Below are positions 52,166 through 63,993 of a stretch of 64,000 nt of DNA, piece by piece (the first letter of the stretch is position 1; each line of letters opens with the position of its first letter). Position numbers and translations under genes: made by a program. This DNA comes from Alphaproteobacteria bacterium HT1-32 (GTDB taxonomy: Bacteria > Pseudomonadota > Alphaproteobacteria > Rhodospirillales > HT1-32). Under the pieces are notes generated by a model. It was not told the DNA's origin. It made no database searches and was given only the letters and a program-made list of their open reading frames with translations. Location: the NCBI GenBank assembly GCA_009649675.1, contig WJPL01000002.1, positions 248,001-312,000 of the forward strand. The letters are read 5' to 3'.

Positions 52166-53077
52166 TCACCGCCCTTCTGATCGCGGGTCGATGGCGTCCT
52201 GTAATCCGTCGCCGAGGAAATTGACGGCGATGACCGTGAGGAAGATGGCGAGGCCCGGCAGGATGGCGAGGGCGGGCGCAGTCCAGATCAGTTCCTGGGC
52301 GTTGGTCAGCATGTTGCCCCAGCTTGGGGTCGGGGGCTGGATGCCGAGGCCGAGGAATGACAGCACGCTCTCCAGCAGGATGACATTGCCGACCGACAGG
52401 GTTGTGGCGACGATGATCGGGCCGGTGGCATTTGGCAGGATGTGACAGGCCATGATGCGCAACGGGCCAGCACCGACGCTGCGGGCTGCCAGCACATAGT
52501 CACGGTTGCGGGCGGCCAGTGCAGAGGCGCGGGTCAGGCGGGCGACCTTTACCCAGCCGAACAGGGCGACGATGACGATGATGCGGATCAGGCTGACATG
52601 TTCCGATTGCGCCAGCGCGGCGGGCAGGCCGGCTTTTTCCAGGTCAATGGCGGTGAGGACAATCAGCAGGGGCAGCGCCGGTAATGCGATGACGGAATCG
52701 GTCAGCCGCATCAGCAGGTCGTCAAGACGACCGCCGATGTAGCCGGCAAGCAGCCCGACGATGGAGCCGATAACGGCTGCCGCCAGGGCACCAGTCAGAC
52801 CGATCAGCAGCGAGACCTGCCCGCCCAGCAACAGACGCAGCATCAGATCGCGGCCCAGTTCGTCTGTGCCGAGCAAATGCTGGTCGTCCGGCGGGCCGAA
52901 GCGGCCCAGAAGGTTTACGGCTTCCGGGTCGATATCCATCAGGCGGGCAATCAGCGGGGCCGCGATGACCAGCAAGGCCAGCAGCGCCAGAAAGATTGCG
53001 GATATCAATGCCATGCGGTGCCGGGCAAAACGACTCGCGGCGAGCCGCAACGGCGATATGGCGCCTGACGCCTTCAT
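52166..53077 (-). CDS. DppC/OppC-type peptide ABC importer permease
   Basis: 303 residues with six membrane helices. The N-terminal block RFARHRMALISAIFLALLALLVI and HLLGTDELGRDLMLRLLLGGQVSLLIG are typical of DppC/OppC subunits. The EAA loop is LAARSVGAGPLRIMACHILPNATGPI, and the C-terminal VLSFLGLGIQPPTPSWGNML is diagnostic. It is the last gene of the minus-strand importer operon, overlapping the DppB-like gene by four bases, and converges with the small membrane-protein gene. Confidence 0.94.
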   Translation of the reverse strand: MKASGAISPLRLAASRFARHRMALISAIFLALLALLVIAAPLIARLMDIDPEAVNLLGRFGPPDDQHLLGTDELGRDLMLRLLLGGQVSLLIGLTGALAAAVIGSIVGLLAGYIGGRLDDLLMRLTDSVIALPALPLLIVLTAIDLEKAGLPAALAQSEHVSLIRIIVIVALFGWVKVARLTRASALAARNRDYVLAARSVGAGPLRIMACHILPNATGPIIVATTLSVGNVILLESVLSFLGLGIQPPTPSWGNMLTNAQELIWTAPALAILPGLAIFLTVIAVNFLGDGLQDAIDPRSEGR

Positions 53078-54020
53078 TTGTAGCGTATCCGGGGGTCAAG
53101 TAGGGCGTAGACGATATCGGCAAGCAGGTTACCGGCGAGGGTGACGAAAGTGGCCAGCAACAGTGCCACCAGCGCCAGATTGAAATCGTTGCCCATGATG
53201 GAATCGAAGATGAGTTTACCCATGCCCGGCCAGGTAAACATGGTTTCGGTAATCAAGGCACCTGAGAACAGGAATCCGAAATCCAGCGCAATCACGGTGA
53301 CGACGGGCAGCATGGCATTGCGCAGGGTATGACGCAGGATGATACGGCCCGGTCCGGCGCCCTTGGCGATGGCGGTCCGGATATAATCCTGACGCATCAC
53401 GTCGATCACCGATGCGCGGATGAAGCGGGTATGGTCGCCGACGCTGGCGATGGTGATGCAAAGCACCGGCAGGATGTAATGGGTCAGCGTGGTCTGCAAT
53501 CCTGCCCCGGCAGGCGGCGGGCCACCGGCAGGAAGCCATTGCAACTGGACGGCAAACAGAATGATCAGCAGCAGCGCCAGCCAGAACTGCGGCACGGAGA
53601 CCCCGGCGAAGGCAACGAAATTGACGCCATAATCCAGTGCGCCCTGCGGTCGCAGTCCGGCGATGATGCCGACGGGAAGGGCGATCAGAAGTGACAGGGC
53701 AAAAGCAAGGCCCAGCAGTTTCAGTGTGGCAGCAAGTGCCGGCAGCAACACGGCACCGACCGGCTGGCCATAGAGCCGGGAATAGCCAGGATCGCCGGAT
53801 AATAACGCGGACAGCCAGTTCCAGTAGCGGGTTGTCAGCGGCAGGTCGAGACCGTATAGCCCGCGTAGTCGCTCTGCATCGGCCGGGGTCATTTTCGGAT
53901 CGGCTGCGATCATCAGGTCAATGGGGTCGCCCGGCATCAGGCCAATCAGGGCATAGATCACCACCGACATGATCGCCATGACCAGCGTGACATGGAACAG
54001 GCGCCGAATCAGCCAGCCAG

Positions 54021-54024
<4 letters not shown>
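53074..54024 (-). CDS. DppB/OppB-type peptide ABC importer permease
   Basis: 316 residues, six helices. The N-terminal LIRRLFHVTLVMAIMSVVIY and LMPGDPIDLM match DppB; the EAA loop is IRTAIAKGAGPGRIILRHTLRNAMLPVV; the C-terminal FSGALITETMFTWPGMGKLIFDSIMGNDF is typical. It pairs with the DppC-like subunit and is powered by the fused ATPase encoded just upstream, with which it overlaps by four bases. Confidence 0.94.
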
Positions 54025-55635
<1,611 letters not shown>

Positions 55636-55643
<8 letters not shown>

Positions 55644-57588
55644 CCAGCTGTCCGGCAGCCCGCAGGATGGCGATCATCGGTTCAAGCTGGGTCTCATAGA
55701 GTTTCCAGCGTTGCAGGGACGACCGGTAAAGCGGCTGGCGGACCTGGGTCGCACTGGCGGTACGAACCGGTCGACTGGTCTTGTGGAAGTCAAGACAGCC
55801 ATCATGCCAGTCCAGCCCGACAAAGGTGAGCAGGCGGCGGGTTTCACCTTCCTGATCGTCGATGACAGACTGATAGTCGAAATCAATTATTCGCCCGGGC
55901 AAGACCTTGCGCCAGTGTGTCATCAGTCTGTTATGGGCAACCAGATAGCGTCCCAGTTCTTCGAGATCATAGGCAAAGGGCTGCAGACCGGTGAACAGCC
56001 GCTGATAACAGGACAGGCCGATATCCAGCGGATCGCGGCTGCAATGGATAATCCGGGCGTTCGGGAAGGCTTGCGCGATGACGCCACAGCGCAACGCGTT
56101 CTCCGGCAGCTTGTCGGTCAGCCAGTCAGCCCCGTCATAATATCGTCGGGTCCGTTCCGTATAAGCGCGGGCTATTCTGCTGGCCTGATCGGTGGTTATG
56201 CTTTCCGGATAATCCGGTACGATCTCTGCGACTGCATTTCGCAGATTCATCAGTTCGCCACCCGCGGCAACCTTCGGGTGACTGGCCAGAATCTGTTCGG
56301 CCAGTGTTGTGCCGGAACGGGGCATTCCAACGATGAAAACCGGTCCGGGGGCTGTGTTTTCCGGTAGGGGAAGCGGGGTCCCTGTGGCTGCGATCAGGTC
56401 GTCGATAAAGTTTTCATGGGCGGCGATATCGAAGCTGAATGTCGCCCGGTTCGCCTTGTTGGCAGCGGCAAGGTGTGAGAAGGCGCGGGCTGGCCGGCGC
56501 AGGTCGTCAAATGCCTTGGCGATGGCAAAATCGATATGCATCTGACTGTCACTGCCAAGCGTCCGGCGTTTCGAAATTTCCAGCATTCTGGTCAGGTCGG
56601 GATCGCGGTCCGTGAAGGTTTTCAGGGCTGCCAGATGTCGCCATCCCGTCCCGGATTCCGGGTTTAGGCGAAGTGAACGCCGATGCGCCGAGATGGCTTT
56701 ACTGGTCAGGCCGAGTTGCAGGCAGATCACGCCATACATATGCCAGATATCCGGGTCATCGACGCCGCTGTCTATCAGAGACGCCAGATGCGCCCCGGCT
56801 TCCTCGCTGCGGCTGTCCAGACTCAGTATCTCGGCAAAATGCACATGTGTTGCCAGATTGTCGGGTCGCTCGTCGACAAGTGCTGCCATTTCGGTTGCAG
56901 CAGACGCAAAGTCGCCCTTCATGCCGGTATTCATGGCGAGCAGAAAACGGGTGCGATAATCCTCCGGGTCCAGTGCCAGCGCCTGATTCAGAATTTCTGC
57001 GGCCTCGTCAGTCCGGTGCATGCTCTGGAGTGTTGCGGCAAGATTACAGCGGTTGTTGATGTCTTCAGGCTCAAGTCCGACAATATGCCGGAACAGTTTT
57101 TCAGCCGAGACAGGCTCTCCGGTGGCAATGTGATGGTTTGCCAGTTCGAGCAGCACCTCGGGATTGTCCGGGACCAGTTCAGCAAGTTCCTTCAGCAACA
57201 TTTCTGCGTCAGCCATTCTCCCGCGCTTCTGTTCTGCACGGGCCAGACAGATCACGGCATCCACATGTTGCGGACTTGCGTCGCAGAGTGGCCGTAATGT
57301 CTGGGCTGCCTTGAACGCATCACCAGACGCCAGCAGGGCCTTTCCGAGGTTGAGACGCGCCAGGTCGTCTTCCGGTGCGCGCTTCAGTCTTCGTGCCAGC
57401 CATTTGACGGCATCTTTCGGTCTTTCACCGGTGAGATAGAGCACACCCAGCAGATTAAGTGCCTGTGCATGGTTGGGGTCGGCCTTGAGCAGATGCAGAT
57501 AAGCAACCTCCGCATCCCCGAAATGTCCGGCCTGATGCAGACGCATACCCTCATCCAGCAGAGAAGCGGTGGTCGTTGATATGGCCAT
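55636..57588 (-). CDS. TPR-sulfotransferase fusion inside the peptide-importer operon
   Basis: 650 residues. Residues about 10-345 are TPRs (AQALNLLGVLYLTGERPKDA and similar). Residues about 410-640 are a sulfotransferase domain: the PAPS phosphosulfate loop FIVGMPRSGTTLAEQILASHP, the 3'-phosphate site ARIIHCSRDPLDIGLSCYQ, and the closing VGLDWHDGCLDFHKTSRPVRTAS with QVRQPLY. Enzymes of this build sulfate proteins or glycans (tyrosylprotein-sulfotransferase-like). The gene lies between the binding-protein gene and the fused ATPase gene, overlapping the latter by eight bases, so it is expressed with a peptide importer. No export signal is visible. Confidence 0.9.
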
Positions 57589-57606
57589 GTTCAGCCCATG
57601 CCCGGA

Positions 57607-59274
57607 TTAATCAGCCGCATGCCATGTCTCGATCTCCAGCGACGAGGGGTATTGATGTCCGGTCGGGCGAACGCCTTTCAGCCATTTCGGCAGGATGAAA
57701 GCATCAGCCCGGAAATAAAGTGGCAGGGCGGGCAGGTCCGATGCGTAGATCTGCTGGATTTTGGTCCAGATGATCTTGCGTTTATCGCGATCCAGCTCGA
57801 CTTCGACCTCGTCGATCAGCTTGTCCATTTCAGGGCTGACATAGCCGGTATAGTTCTGTCCGGCATAGTTGTTCTCTGCGGTGGGAATATAGGTTGAGTG
57901 CAGGGTTGTCCGGGGCACGCTTTCCGGTGCGGATATCCAGGCGAACATGGCCATGGCGGTGAATTCCCGCTGGGTGACGGTCTGACCAAAAAAGACACGG
58001 GCCGGCTGGTTGCGGATACGGACATCAATACCAACGGCTTTCCACTGGCTTTGCAGAACCTGTTCGACCAGTTCCCGGGTACGGTTGCCAGCCGTGGTCA
58101 TGATCTCGAAACGCAGTGGCTCGCCTGCTGCATTATGGCGAATACCATTACGCATATCGGTCCATCCGGCTTCTGCGAGGAGGGCGATGGCGGCATCCGG
58201 GCTGTAGCTGTTATCCGGCAGGTCGTCCGTATAGATCCAGTCCAGCGGGTTGATGCTGGTTTCCGCAGGCGGCTGCTTGCCAGCAAACAGCTGTTCACTC
58301 AGCGTTTTGCGATCCAGTGCGCGCAACAGGGCGCGACGCACCCGGACATCCTGAAGAATCGGATTGTCGAGATTGAGGTCGATATGTTCATAGACCAGCC
58401 CCGGTTTGTAGATCACATCAAACCGGTCCCGGTGGCGTTGCTCGAAAGCGATCGCCTGATCGATGGTGACCCCGAGTTCTCCGGCAATCATGTCGATTGA
58501 TCCTGACAGCAGGTTGGCTTCCATCGCAGCGGTATTGCCAATCGCCTTCACACTGATCTTCCCGAAATTTGGTCTGGCACCGAACCAGGTCGGGTTTTCC
58601 ACCAGTTCAACACTGGTGCCGGGCTGAACAGCGGCAATCTGATAGGGGCCGAAATACAGACCGGGATTGGTGGTGTCGGTCTGGAACAGGGTGGTGTTCT
58701 TGTAATCGACCGGGCTTGCCTCAAACACCTGTCGTTCCAGATGTTCGGGTAGCAGATAGAACTGGTTCACGTTGTTATATTCAAATTCCAGCTTCTCGTT
58801 ATGCAGGGTGAAGCTGTAATCGTCATGGATATCGATGCTGAGGATGCGGCGGTAAGCCTCTGCATTGCCGACGCCGCTTTTCGGGTGCCGGCCGACTTCC
58901 CAGGTGAACAGGACATCCCGCGTGGTTACGGGTGTTCCGTCACCCCAGCGAATATCGTCACGTAATTTATAGGTGATCGCGACTCCGTCTTTCCCGTCCG
59001 GCGTTTTTTCCGGCCGGGCCAGCCCGTTTTCAATGGTCGGGAGTTCAACACAGAGCACACAGACAAGATTCCAGTCAGCATCCGTCGTGGTGATCGGGCG
59101 GCGTGCCATCGACAGAATGTAGGTTTTGGCCATCATCGAATCGATGGAGGGATGGAATGTCGAGGGAAACTGGGAAATGCCGATGGTCAGGCTGTCACGG
59201 GCCTGTGCGCCGGGGGCAAAGGACAGGGCAGCACAGAGCGCGACTATGCAGGTTTTCAGACGCTTAAGTGCCAT
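57607..59274 (-). CDS. periplasmic peptide-type ABC substrate-binding protein
   Basis: 555 residues from ATG 59274, with GGAG nine bases upstream. A Sec signal peptide lies at 1-26 (LKTCIVALCAALSFAPGAQA). The mature protein belongs to SBP family 5: DSLTIGISQFPSTFHPSID, YKLRDDIRWGDGTPVTTRDVLFTW, NPILQDVRVRRALLRALDRKTL and IYASDLPALPLYFRADAF. The family binds oligopeptides, nickel, glutathione and other ligands. The large size fits DppA/OppA and related long-ligand proteins. It starts the importer operon, whose next gene is the TPR-sulfotransferase. Confidence 0.92.
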   Translation of the reverse strand: MALKRLKTCIVALCAALSFAPGAQARDSLTIGISQFPSTFHPSIDSMMAKTYILSMARRPITTTDADWNLVCVLCVELPTIENGLARPEKTPDGKDGVAITYKLRDDIRWGDGTPVTTRDVLFTWEVGRHPKSGVGNAEAYRRILSIDIHDDYSFTLHNEKLEFEYNNVNQFYLLPEHLERQVFEASPVDYKNTTLFQTDTTNPGLYFGPYQIAAVQPGTSVELVENPTWFGARPNFGKISVKAIGNTAAMEANLLSGSIDMIAGELGVTIDQAIAFEQRHRDRFDVIYKPGLVYEHIDLNLDNPILQDVRVRRALLRALDRKTLSEQLFAGKQPPAETSINPLDWIYTDDLPDNSYSPDAAIALLAEAGWTDMRNGIRHNAAGEPLRFEIMTTAGNRTRELVEQVLQSQWKAVGIDVRIRNQPARVFFGQTVTQREFTAMAMFAWISAPESVPRTTLHSTYIPTAENNYAGQNYTGYVSPEMDKLIDEVEVELDRDKRKIIWTKIQQIYASDLPALPLYFRADAFILPKWLKGVRPTGHQYPSSLEIETWHAAD

Positions 59275-59379
59275 CGTTATATGCTCCCGATCTTGCAAAA
59301 CGGCTCAGGGGAAAGTGTAGTGCTTGCGCCACTGCCTACAATTGTTTTCCGTGGCCATTCCCTTCTGTAGTCTGGATCA

Positions 59380-61371
59380 ATGAGCACAGCACGAAAAACC
59401 ACTGCCCGTAAGTCACGGAAATCAGCCGCTTCATCGGGACGGAAAAAGGCTCCGGCAAAGCCGTCTGTCCTGAAGGAAGTCGCCGGACTGGAGCCGCAGA
59501 AAGCGGTGGAGATCGGGCGAATGCGGCTTGATGGCGGTCAGGTGGCAGAGGCGGAACAGGTCGCTGACATGCTGATTGCTGAAAACCCGGACGAGGGGGC
59601 GGCCCATGCCCTCAAAGGACTTTCCGCCTACCGGTCAAAGCGGTTTGCGGAGGCGGTGACCAGCCTGCGGCGGGCCATTGAACTGCGCCCGCGGGATGTG
59701 ACATCAATCAGTAATCTCGGCGCTGCGCTGAACGAGACGGGTGACAAGGCCGGTGCGGTATCGGCTTTTCGTCGTGCCCTGAAGATTGAACCGGCGCATC
59801 CCGGTGCGGTACGTAATATGGTTGTCGGTCTGGTGCAGGCAGGCAAGACGGATGACGCGGTTTCCGTGCTTCGCAGGGCCGTTTCTGTGGATCCGGGGAT
59901 GGCCGCAGGCTATGCCCTGTTCGGTGATGTGGAACGGCGTCGGGGACGGCTGCTGCATGCCCGCAGCCATTACTGCCGGGCGCTGGCGCTGGAGCCGGAC
60001 AATGCGGAATTCTGGAACGGACTCGGAATTTGCGAGATGCGCCGTGACCAGCCTGTGCTGGCGGCAGCAGCTTATGAACGGGCGGCGGAACTGTCTCCGG
60101 ACCGGCCGGAATATTTTAACAGTCTTGGTGTTGCATTGCAGGTTCAGGGGGATGTGGCAGCGGCTGTTCCGGCGTTCGAGAAGGCCATCAGGTTACGCCC
60201 GGATCACACGGATGCCCTGCTGAACCGGGGAACGGCACTGGGACAGCTTGGCCGGTTTGATGAAGCCTGTGCCCAGTATCAGGACGTGCTGAAAGTCCGG
60301 CCGTATTATCTGCAGGCGCTTTATCAGCTGGCGCTGTATGGCAAGGCGCTTGATCAGGAGAAGTTGCGTCAGCAATTCGAGGAAGCGATGGCCCGCTCGA
60401 AAGGCACGCTGGACGAACAGGTCATGCATAATTTCGGCCTTGGTGAAATTCTGCAGCGACTGGGCGATAATGAGGGTTCATTCGCGGCCTATCGACGGGC
60501 GAATGATGCCAAGAAAGAACAGCTGAAAGCATCAGGCAAAATCTTCAGGCCGGAGAACCATACGGCCTATATCAGCCGCAACATGGGTACCTATTCGGCA
60601 GATTTCCTGCGCCAGCGAAAAGGCTGGGGTAACAGCAGCGGGAAACCGGTTTTCGTTTGTGGCATGCCGCGGAGTGGCACCACGCTGGTTGAGCAGATCA
60701 TTGCCAGCCATCCGAAGGCCCATGGTGCGGGGGAACTGAAGGATATCTCCCGCCTGTCGGTCGCTCTGTCCGACAAATGGCGCGGACAGATCAATTATCC
60801 GGAATGCGCCGTCAGGGTGACAGAGGCCGAGGCCGCAGAAATGGGGCAAAGTTACCTCGATGCCATCAACAAACTGGCCCCGGAAGCCGCGCGGGTGGTC
60901 GACAAGATGCCGGCGAATTTCATCAATCTCGGTTTCATTCAGACCATCCTGCCGGGTTCCCGGATCATCCATACCCGGCGGCATCCGATGGATTCCTGTC
61001 TCAGCTGTTACTTCCAGAATTTCCGGGAAAGCCAGTTTTTCAGCTACGATCTCAAGGACCTCGCTGCTTATTACCGGGAATATGAGCGGCTTATGGCCTA
61101 TTGGCTGAAAACGCTGTCGGTTCAGATTCTGGAAGTACAGTACGAGGAACTGGTGGATAATCAGGAAGAGGTCACCCGGGAAATTATCGATTTCCTTGAT
61201 CTGGAATGGGACGACGCCTGCCTTGATTTTCACAAGACGAAACGTCTGGTCCAGACGGCGAGTGCCTGGCAGGTTCGCCAGCCCATCAACCGCAAGGCCG
61301 TCCAGCGCTGGCGCAAGTATGAGCCCTGGCTGGATGATCTGCGCAACGGACTTGGTAAGTTTGCCGAGTAG
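59380..61371 (+). CDS. TPR-sulfotransferase with lysine-rich N-terminus
   Basis: 663 residues. Residues 1-30 are strongly basic (MSTARKTTARKSRKSAASS then KKAP), reminiscent of histone H1-like tails and possibly nucleic-acid or polyanion binding. TPRs cover about 40-335. The sulfotransferase domain (about 420-655) has VFVCGMPRSGTTLVEQIIASH, SRIIHTRRHPMDSCLSCYFQ and the end LEWDDACLDFHKTKRLVQTAS. It is a paralogue of the sulfotransferase at 55636-57588 and is divergent from the importer operon, 105 bases from the binding-protein start. Substrate unknown. Confidence 0.9.
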   Translation: MSTARKTTARKSRKSAASSGRKKAPAKPSVLKEVAGLEPQKAVEIGRMRLDGGQVAEAEQVADMLIAENPDEGAAHALKGLSAYRSKRFAEAVTSLRRAIELRPRDVTSISNLGAALNETGDKAGAVSAFRRALKIEPAHPGAVRNMVVGLVQAGKTDDAVSVLRRAVSVDPGMAAGYALFGDVERRRGRLLHARSHYCRALALEPDNAEFWNGLGICEMRRDQPVLAAAAYERAAELSPDRPEYFNSLGVALQVQGDVAAAVPAFEKAIRLRPDHTDALLNRGTALGQLGRFDEACAQYQDVLKVRPYYLQALYQLALYGKALDQEKLRQQFEEAMARSKGTLDEQVMHNFGLGEILQRLGDNEGSFAAYRRANDAKKEQLKASGKIFRPENHTAYISRNMGTYSADFLRQRKGWGNSSGKPVFVCGMPRSGTTLVEQIIASHPKAHGAGELKDISRLSVALSDKWRGQINYPECAVRVTEAEAAEMGQSYLDAINKLAPEAARVVDKMPANFINLGFIQTILPGSRIIHTRRHPMDSCLSCYFQNFRESQFFSYDLKDLAAYYREYERLMAYWLKTLSVQILEVQYEELVDNQEEVTREIIDFLDLEWDDACLDFHKTKRLVQTASAWQVRQPINRKAVQRWRKYEPWLDDLRNGLGKFAE

Positions 61372-61444
61372 GCACCGGACATCTTTTACGGCCTGTACCG
61401 GGATATGCGATAAGCCCGCAGGATATTCAGAACACGGAAATGAC

Positions 61445-62224
61445 ATGACCACAGACGCCATACTGATCAGCCGCGACGATGCTGTTGCAACGGTAACCCT
61501 GAACCGCCCGGAAAAGCGGAATGCCCTGAATTTGCCGATGTGGCTCGGTCTGACCGCCCGGTTTGCCGAAATCGAAGCTGATGACAGCATTCGCGCTGTT
61601 GTGCTGACCGGTGCCGGTGAGCATTTTGGCGTCGGCGCTGATATCAGCGAATTCGAGACAGCCTACAAGACGGCAGCCGATGCAGAAGCTTATGGCGCCA
61701 TCATGTTCGAGACTGTCTGTGCCATCCGGGATTGCACGAAGCCGGTGGTTGCCGCAATCAACGGCAATTGTATCGGCGGGGGCATGGAAATTGCGGCGCT
61801 GTGCGATGTCCGGATCTGCGGCGAAAGCTCGAAGTTCGGCGCACCGGTCAGCAAGCTCGGGATCACCATGCCGCTGATGTTCATGGAGGTGTTGGTGCAG
61901 GTGACCGGGCCTGTGGTGGCGAAGGAAATATTGCTGGAGGCACGGGTCTTTGACGCGGCTGAAGCCCGGCTCAATCATCTTGTGACCCGCGTTGTACCGG
62001 ACAGTGATGTTCGGGATGCAGCGATGAAATCTGCGCTTTCCATGTCGCGTAATGCACCGCTTGCGAACAGTCGGCACAAGGCGCTGGTAAACCGGCTGGC
62101 GTCAGGTGAAGTGATGACACCGGCAGACCATACGGGCACTTACGCCTGCTTTGATTCTGAGGACTTCCGGGAAGGCTACCGGGCGTTTCTGGAGAAACGT
62201 AAGCCGGTCTTTACCGGCAGCTGA
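61445..62224 (+). CDS. enoyl-CoA hydratase/isomerase (crotonase) family protein
   Basis: 259 residues from ATG 61445; the longer frame overlaps the preceding gene. VATVTLNRPEKRNALNLPM, VLTGAGEHFGVGADISEF (acyl-CoA pocket) and VVAAINGNCIGGGMEIAALCDVRI (oxyanion hole plus first catalytic Glu) are present. In the next motif, SKFGAPVSKLGITMP, the position of the second catalytic Glu of true hydratases is not acidic. It may therefore be an isomerase, a dehydratase-like or a thioester-hydrolysing member. It lies 74 bases after the sulfotransferase gene and four bases before the ELM1-family gene. Confidence 0.88.
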   Translation: MTTDAILISRDDAVATVTLNRPEKRNALNLPMWLGLTARFAEIEADDSIRAVVLTGAGEHFGVGADISEFETAYKTAADAEAYGAIMFETVCAIRDCTKPVVAAINGNCIGGGMEIAALCDVRICGESSKFGAPVSKLGITMPLMFMEVLVQVTGPVVAKEILLEARVFDAAEARLNHLVTRVVPDSDVRDAAMKSALSMSRNAPLANSRHKALVNRLASGEVMTPADHTGTYACFDSEDFREGYRAFLEKRKPVFTGS

Positions 62225-62228
62225 CGGT

Positions 62229-63197
62229 ATGGCCGGGGCAACACCACTGATCTGGGTTCTGGTTGATCCCCGGGCGGGGACGGCCAATCAGGCATTGGGT
62301 GTTGCCGATAAGCTGGGGCTGGCTTTTGTCGAAAAGCCTCTCGAATACAGCGGCTTCGCCCGATTGCCGAATTTCGGGGCTTCCCTGCGGGCGCTGACAG
62401 CCGCGTCCAAAGCAACAATTGAAGCGCCCTGGCCGGATATGGTCATTGCCGCGGGCCGTCGGTCAGCCGCGGTTGCGCGATATGTCCGGAAACAGTCCCC
62501 CTCGACACGCCTGATACAGATCATGGACCCCGGTGGTGATCTTTCAGTGTTTGATCTGCTGGCCATCCCCGCCCATGACAAGCCACCGGTTGCTGACAAC
62601 ATTCTGCCTGTTACGGGTGCGCCGCATCGCATCAATGCGGATGGCCTGAAGGCTGCCGGTCAGGAATGGATCGACAGGTTTGAGGGGATGCCGCGCCCCT
62701 GGATTGCCGTGCTGGTGGGCGGGGCGACAAAACGTAAACCCTTCCCCCCGGCGCTGGCGGCGCGGCTGTCAAAATCTGTCGCGGCGCTGGCTGAGACTGT
62801 CGGTGGCAGCCTGCTGGTCAGTACAAGCCGTCGGACAGGGGCATCCATTGATGCGTTCAGTGCGGAACTGCCACCGGCGAGCTATCTCTATCGCTATGAT
62901 GATCCGGGGCCGAATCCCTATCATGGTCTTCTGGCGCTGGCCGATGGCATTGTCGTGACGGGCGATTCTGTGTCGATGGTTTGCGAAGCCTGTGCGCCCG
63001 GAGTGCCGGTCTGGATATTCAGCCCGCCTGGTTTTGCCATTGAAAAGCATGAATCGCTGCACCGTGACCTTTACGAACGGGGAGCAGCCCGCCCGTTCAG
63101 CAACGAATGGACGGACTGGCAGCCAGCGCCACTGGACGAGGCGGCGCGGATTGCCAGCCGGGCGAGGCGGTTGCTCGGTTTGGAGGAGGATGCCTGA
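62229..63197 (+). CDS. ELM1/GtrOC1-family (DUF1022) protein
   Basis: 322 residues from ATG 62229, four bases after the crotonase gene. It resembles the bacterial relatives of the plant mitochondrial fission protein ELM1: IWVLVDPRAGTANQALGVAD at the start, PDMVIAAGRRSAAVARYVRK, AVLVGGATKRKPF, LVSTSRRTG and IVVTGDSVSMVCEACAPGVPVWIF near the end. The overall layout looks like a GT-B type glycosyltransferase fold, which the family is suspected to have. It overlaps the next gene by eight bases. Biochemical function in bacteria is not established. Confidence 0.85.
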   Translation: MAGATPLIWVLVDPRAGTANQALGVADKLGLAFVEKPLEYSGFARLPNFGASLRALTAASKATIEAPWPDMVIAAGRRSAAVARYVRKQSPSTRLIQIMDPGGDLSVFDLLAIPAHDKPPVADNILPVTGAPHRINADGLKAAGQEWIDRFEGMPRPWIAVLVGGATKRKPFPPALAARLSKSVAALAETVGGSLLVSTSRRTGASIDAFSAELPPASYLYRYDDPGPNPYHGLLALADGIVVTGDSVSMVCEACAPGVPVWIFSPPGFAIEKHESLHRDLYERGAARPFSNEWTDWQPAPLDEAARIASRARRLLGLEEDA

Positions 63198-63993
63198 TTT
63201 CGCGGCAAACATAGACTGGCTGTTTACCGAACACCGGTTTCCGGACCGTTTCGCGATAGCTTCTGCTGCCGGGTTTTCAGCGGTGGAATTTTCTGCGCCT
63301 TATCAGATGGATGTGAGCGAGATCAGGAAACGGCTGCGGCGCTATGGCCTGAAGCTGGTGGTAATTGATACGCCGCCTGCGGCAGATGGTGTCATAGGTG
63401 TGGGAGCCGTTCCCGGGCGGTCAGCAGATTTCCTCGACGGTATCAGACGTGCCGTCGATATGGCGGCGGAACTTTCCTGCCCGCTGGTCCATGCGGTTGC
63501 CGGGGTGGTGGAAGGGGATGTTACCCATGATGTTGCCCGTTCGGTCTTTGTCGAGAACCTCAACAAGGCGGTTGAAATTGCGGCGGCGGCAAAAATTGTT
63601 CTGACGCTTGAGCCGATCAACCCGTTTGATATCGCCGGGTACTTCCTCAATCGCACGGGGGATGCGGTCGCTATCATCAATCAGATCGACAGTCCGAACC
63701 TGCGTCTGCAACTGGATTTCTATCACCGGCAGATGCTGGAAGGCAGCCTGACCGAGGCCTGGGAAGAACACCGGAACCTGATCGCCCATATTCAGATTGC
63801 GGGCCTGCCGGGACGACACGAACCGGATGATGGCGAAATCTGGTATCCGCATCTGTTCGACCGACTGGATCGGGACGGGTATACTGGCTGGATCGGGTGC
63901 GAATATAGCCCGCGCGGAAAAACGCTCGAAGGTTTGCGTTGGGCGTCGCGCTGGGGTATCGGGCTTGTCGTCCAATCTCCAAGGGCTGAATAA
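63190..63993 (+). CDS. hydroxypyruvate isomerase-like TIM-barrel protein
   Basis: 267 residues from ATG 63190, just after GGAGGAGG. PDFAANIDWLFTEHRFPDRF, AIASAAGFSAVEFSAPYQ, VLTLEPINPFDIAGYFLNRT, LRLQLDFYHRQMLEG and WIGCEYSPRGKTLEGLRWA are those of the Hyi/xylose-isomerase-like family, with the metal-binding Glu and the Asp/His of QLDFYH visible. It would interconvert hydroxypyruvate and tartronate semialdehyde in glyoxylate or C2 metabolism. Close relatives isomerise other 3-keto acids. It is co-translated with the ELM1-family gene. Confidence 0.92.
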   Translation: MPDFAANIDWLFTEHRFPDRFAIASAAGFSAVEFSAPYQMDVSEIRKRLRRYGLKLVVIDTPPAADGVIGVGAVPGRSADFLDGIRRAVDMAAELSCPLVHAVAGVVEGDVTHDVARSVFVENLNKAVEIAAAAKIVLTLEPINPFDIAGYFLNRTGDAVAIINQIDSPNLRLQLDFYHRQMLEGSLTEAWEEHRNLIAHIQIAGLPGRHEPDDGEIWYPHLFDRLDRDGYTGWIGCEYSPRGKTLEGLRWASRWGIGLVVQSPRAE

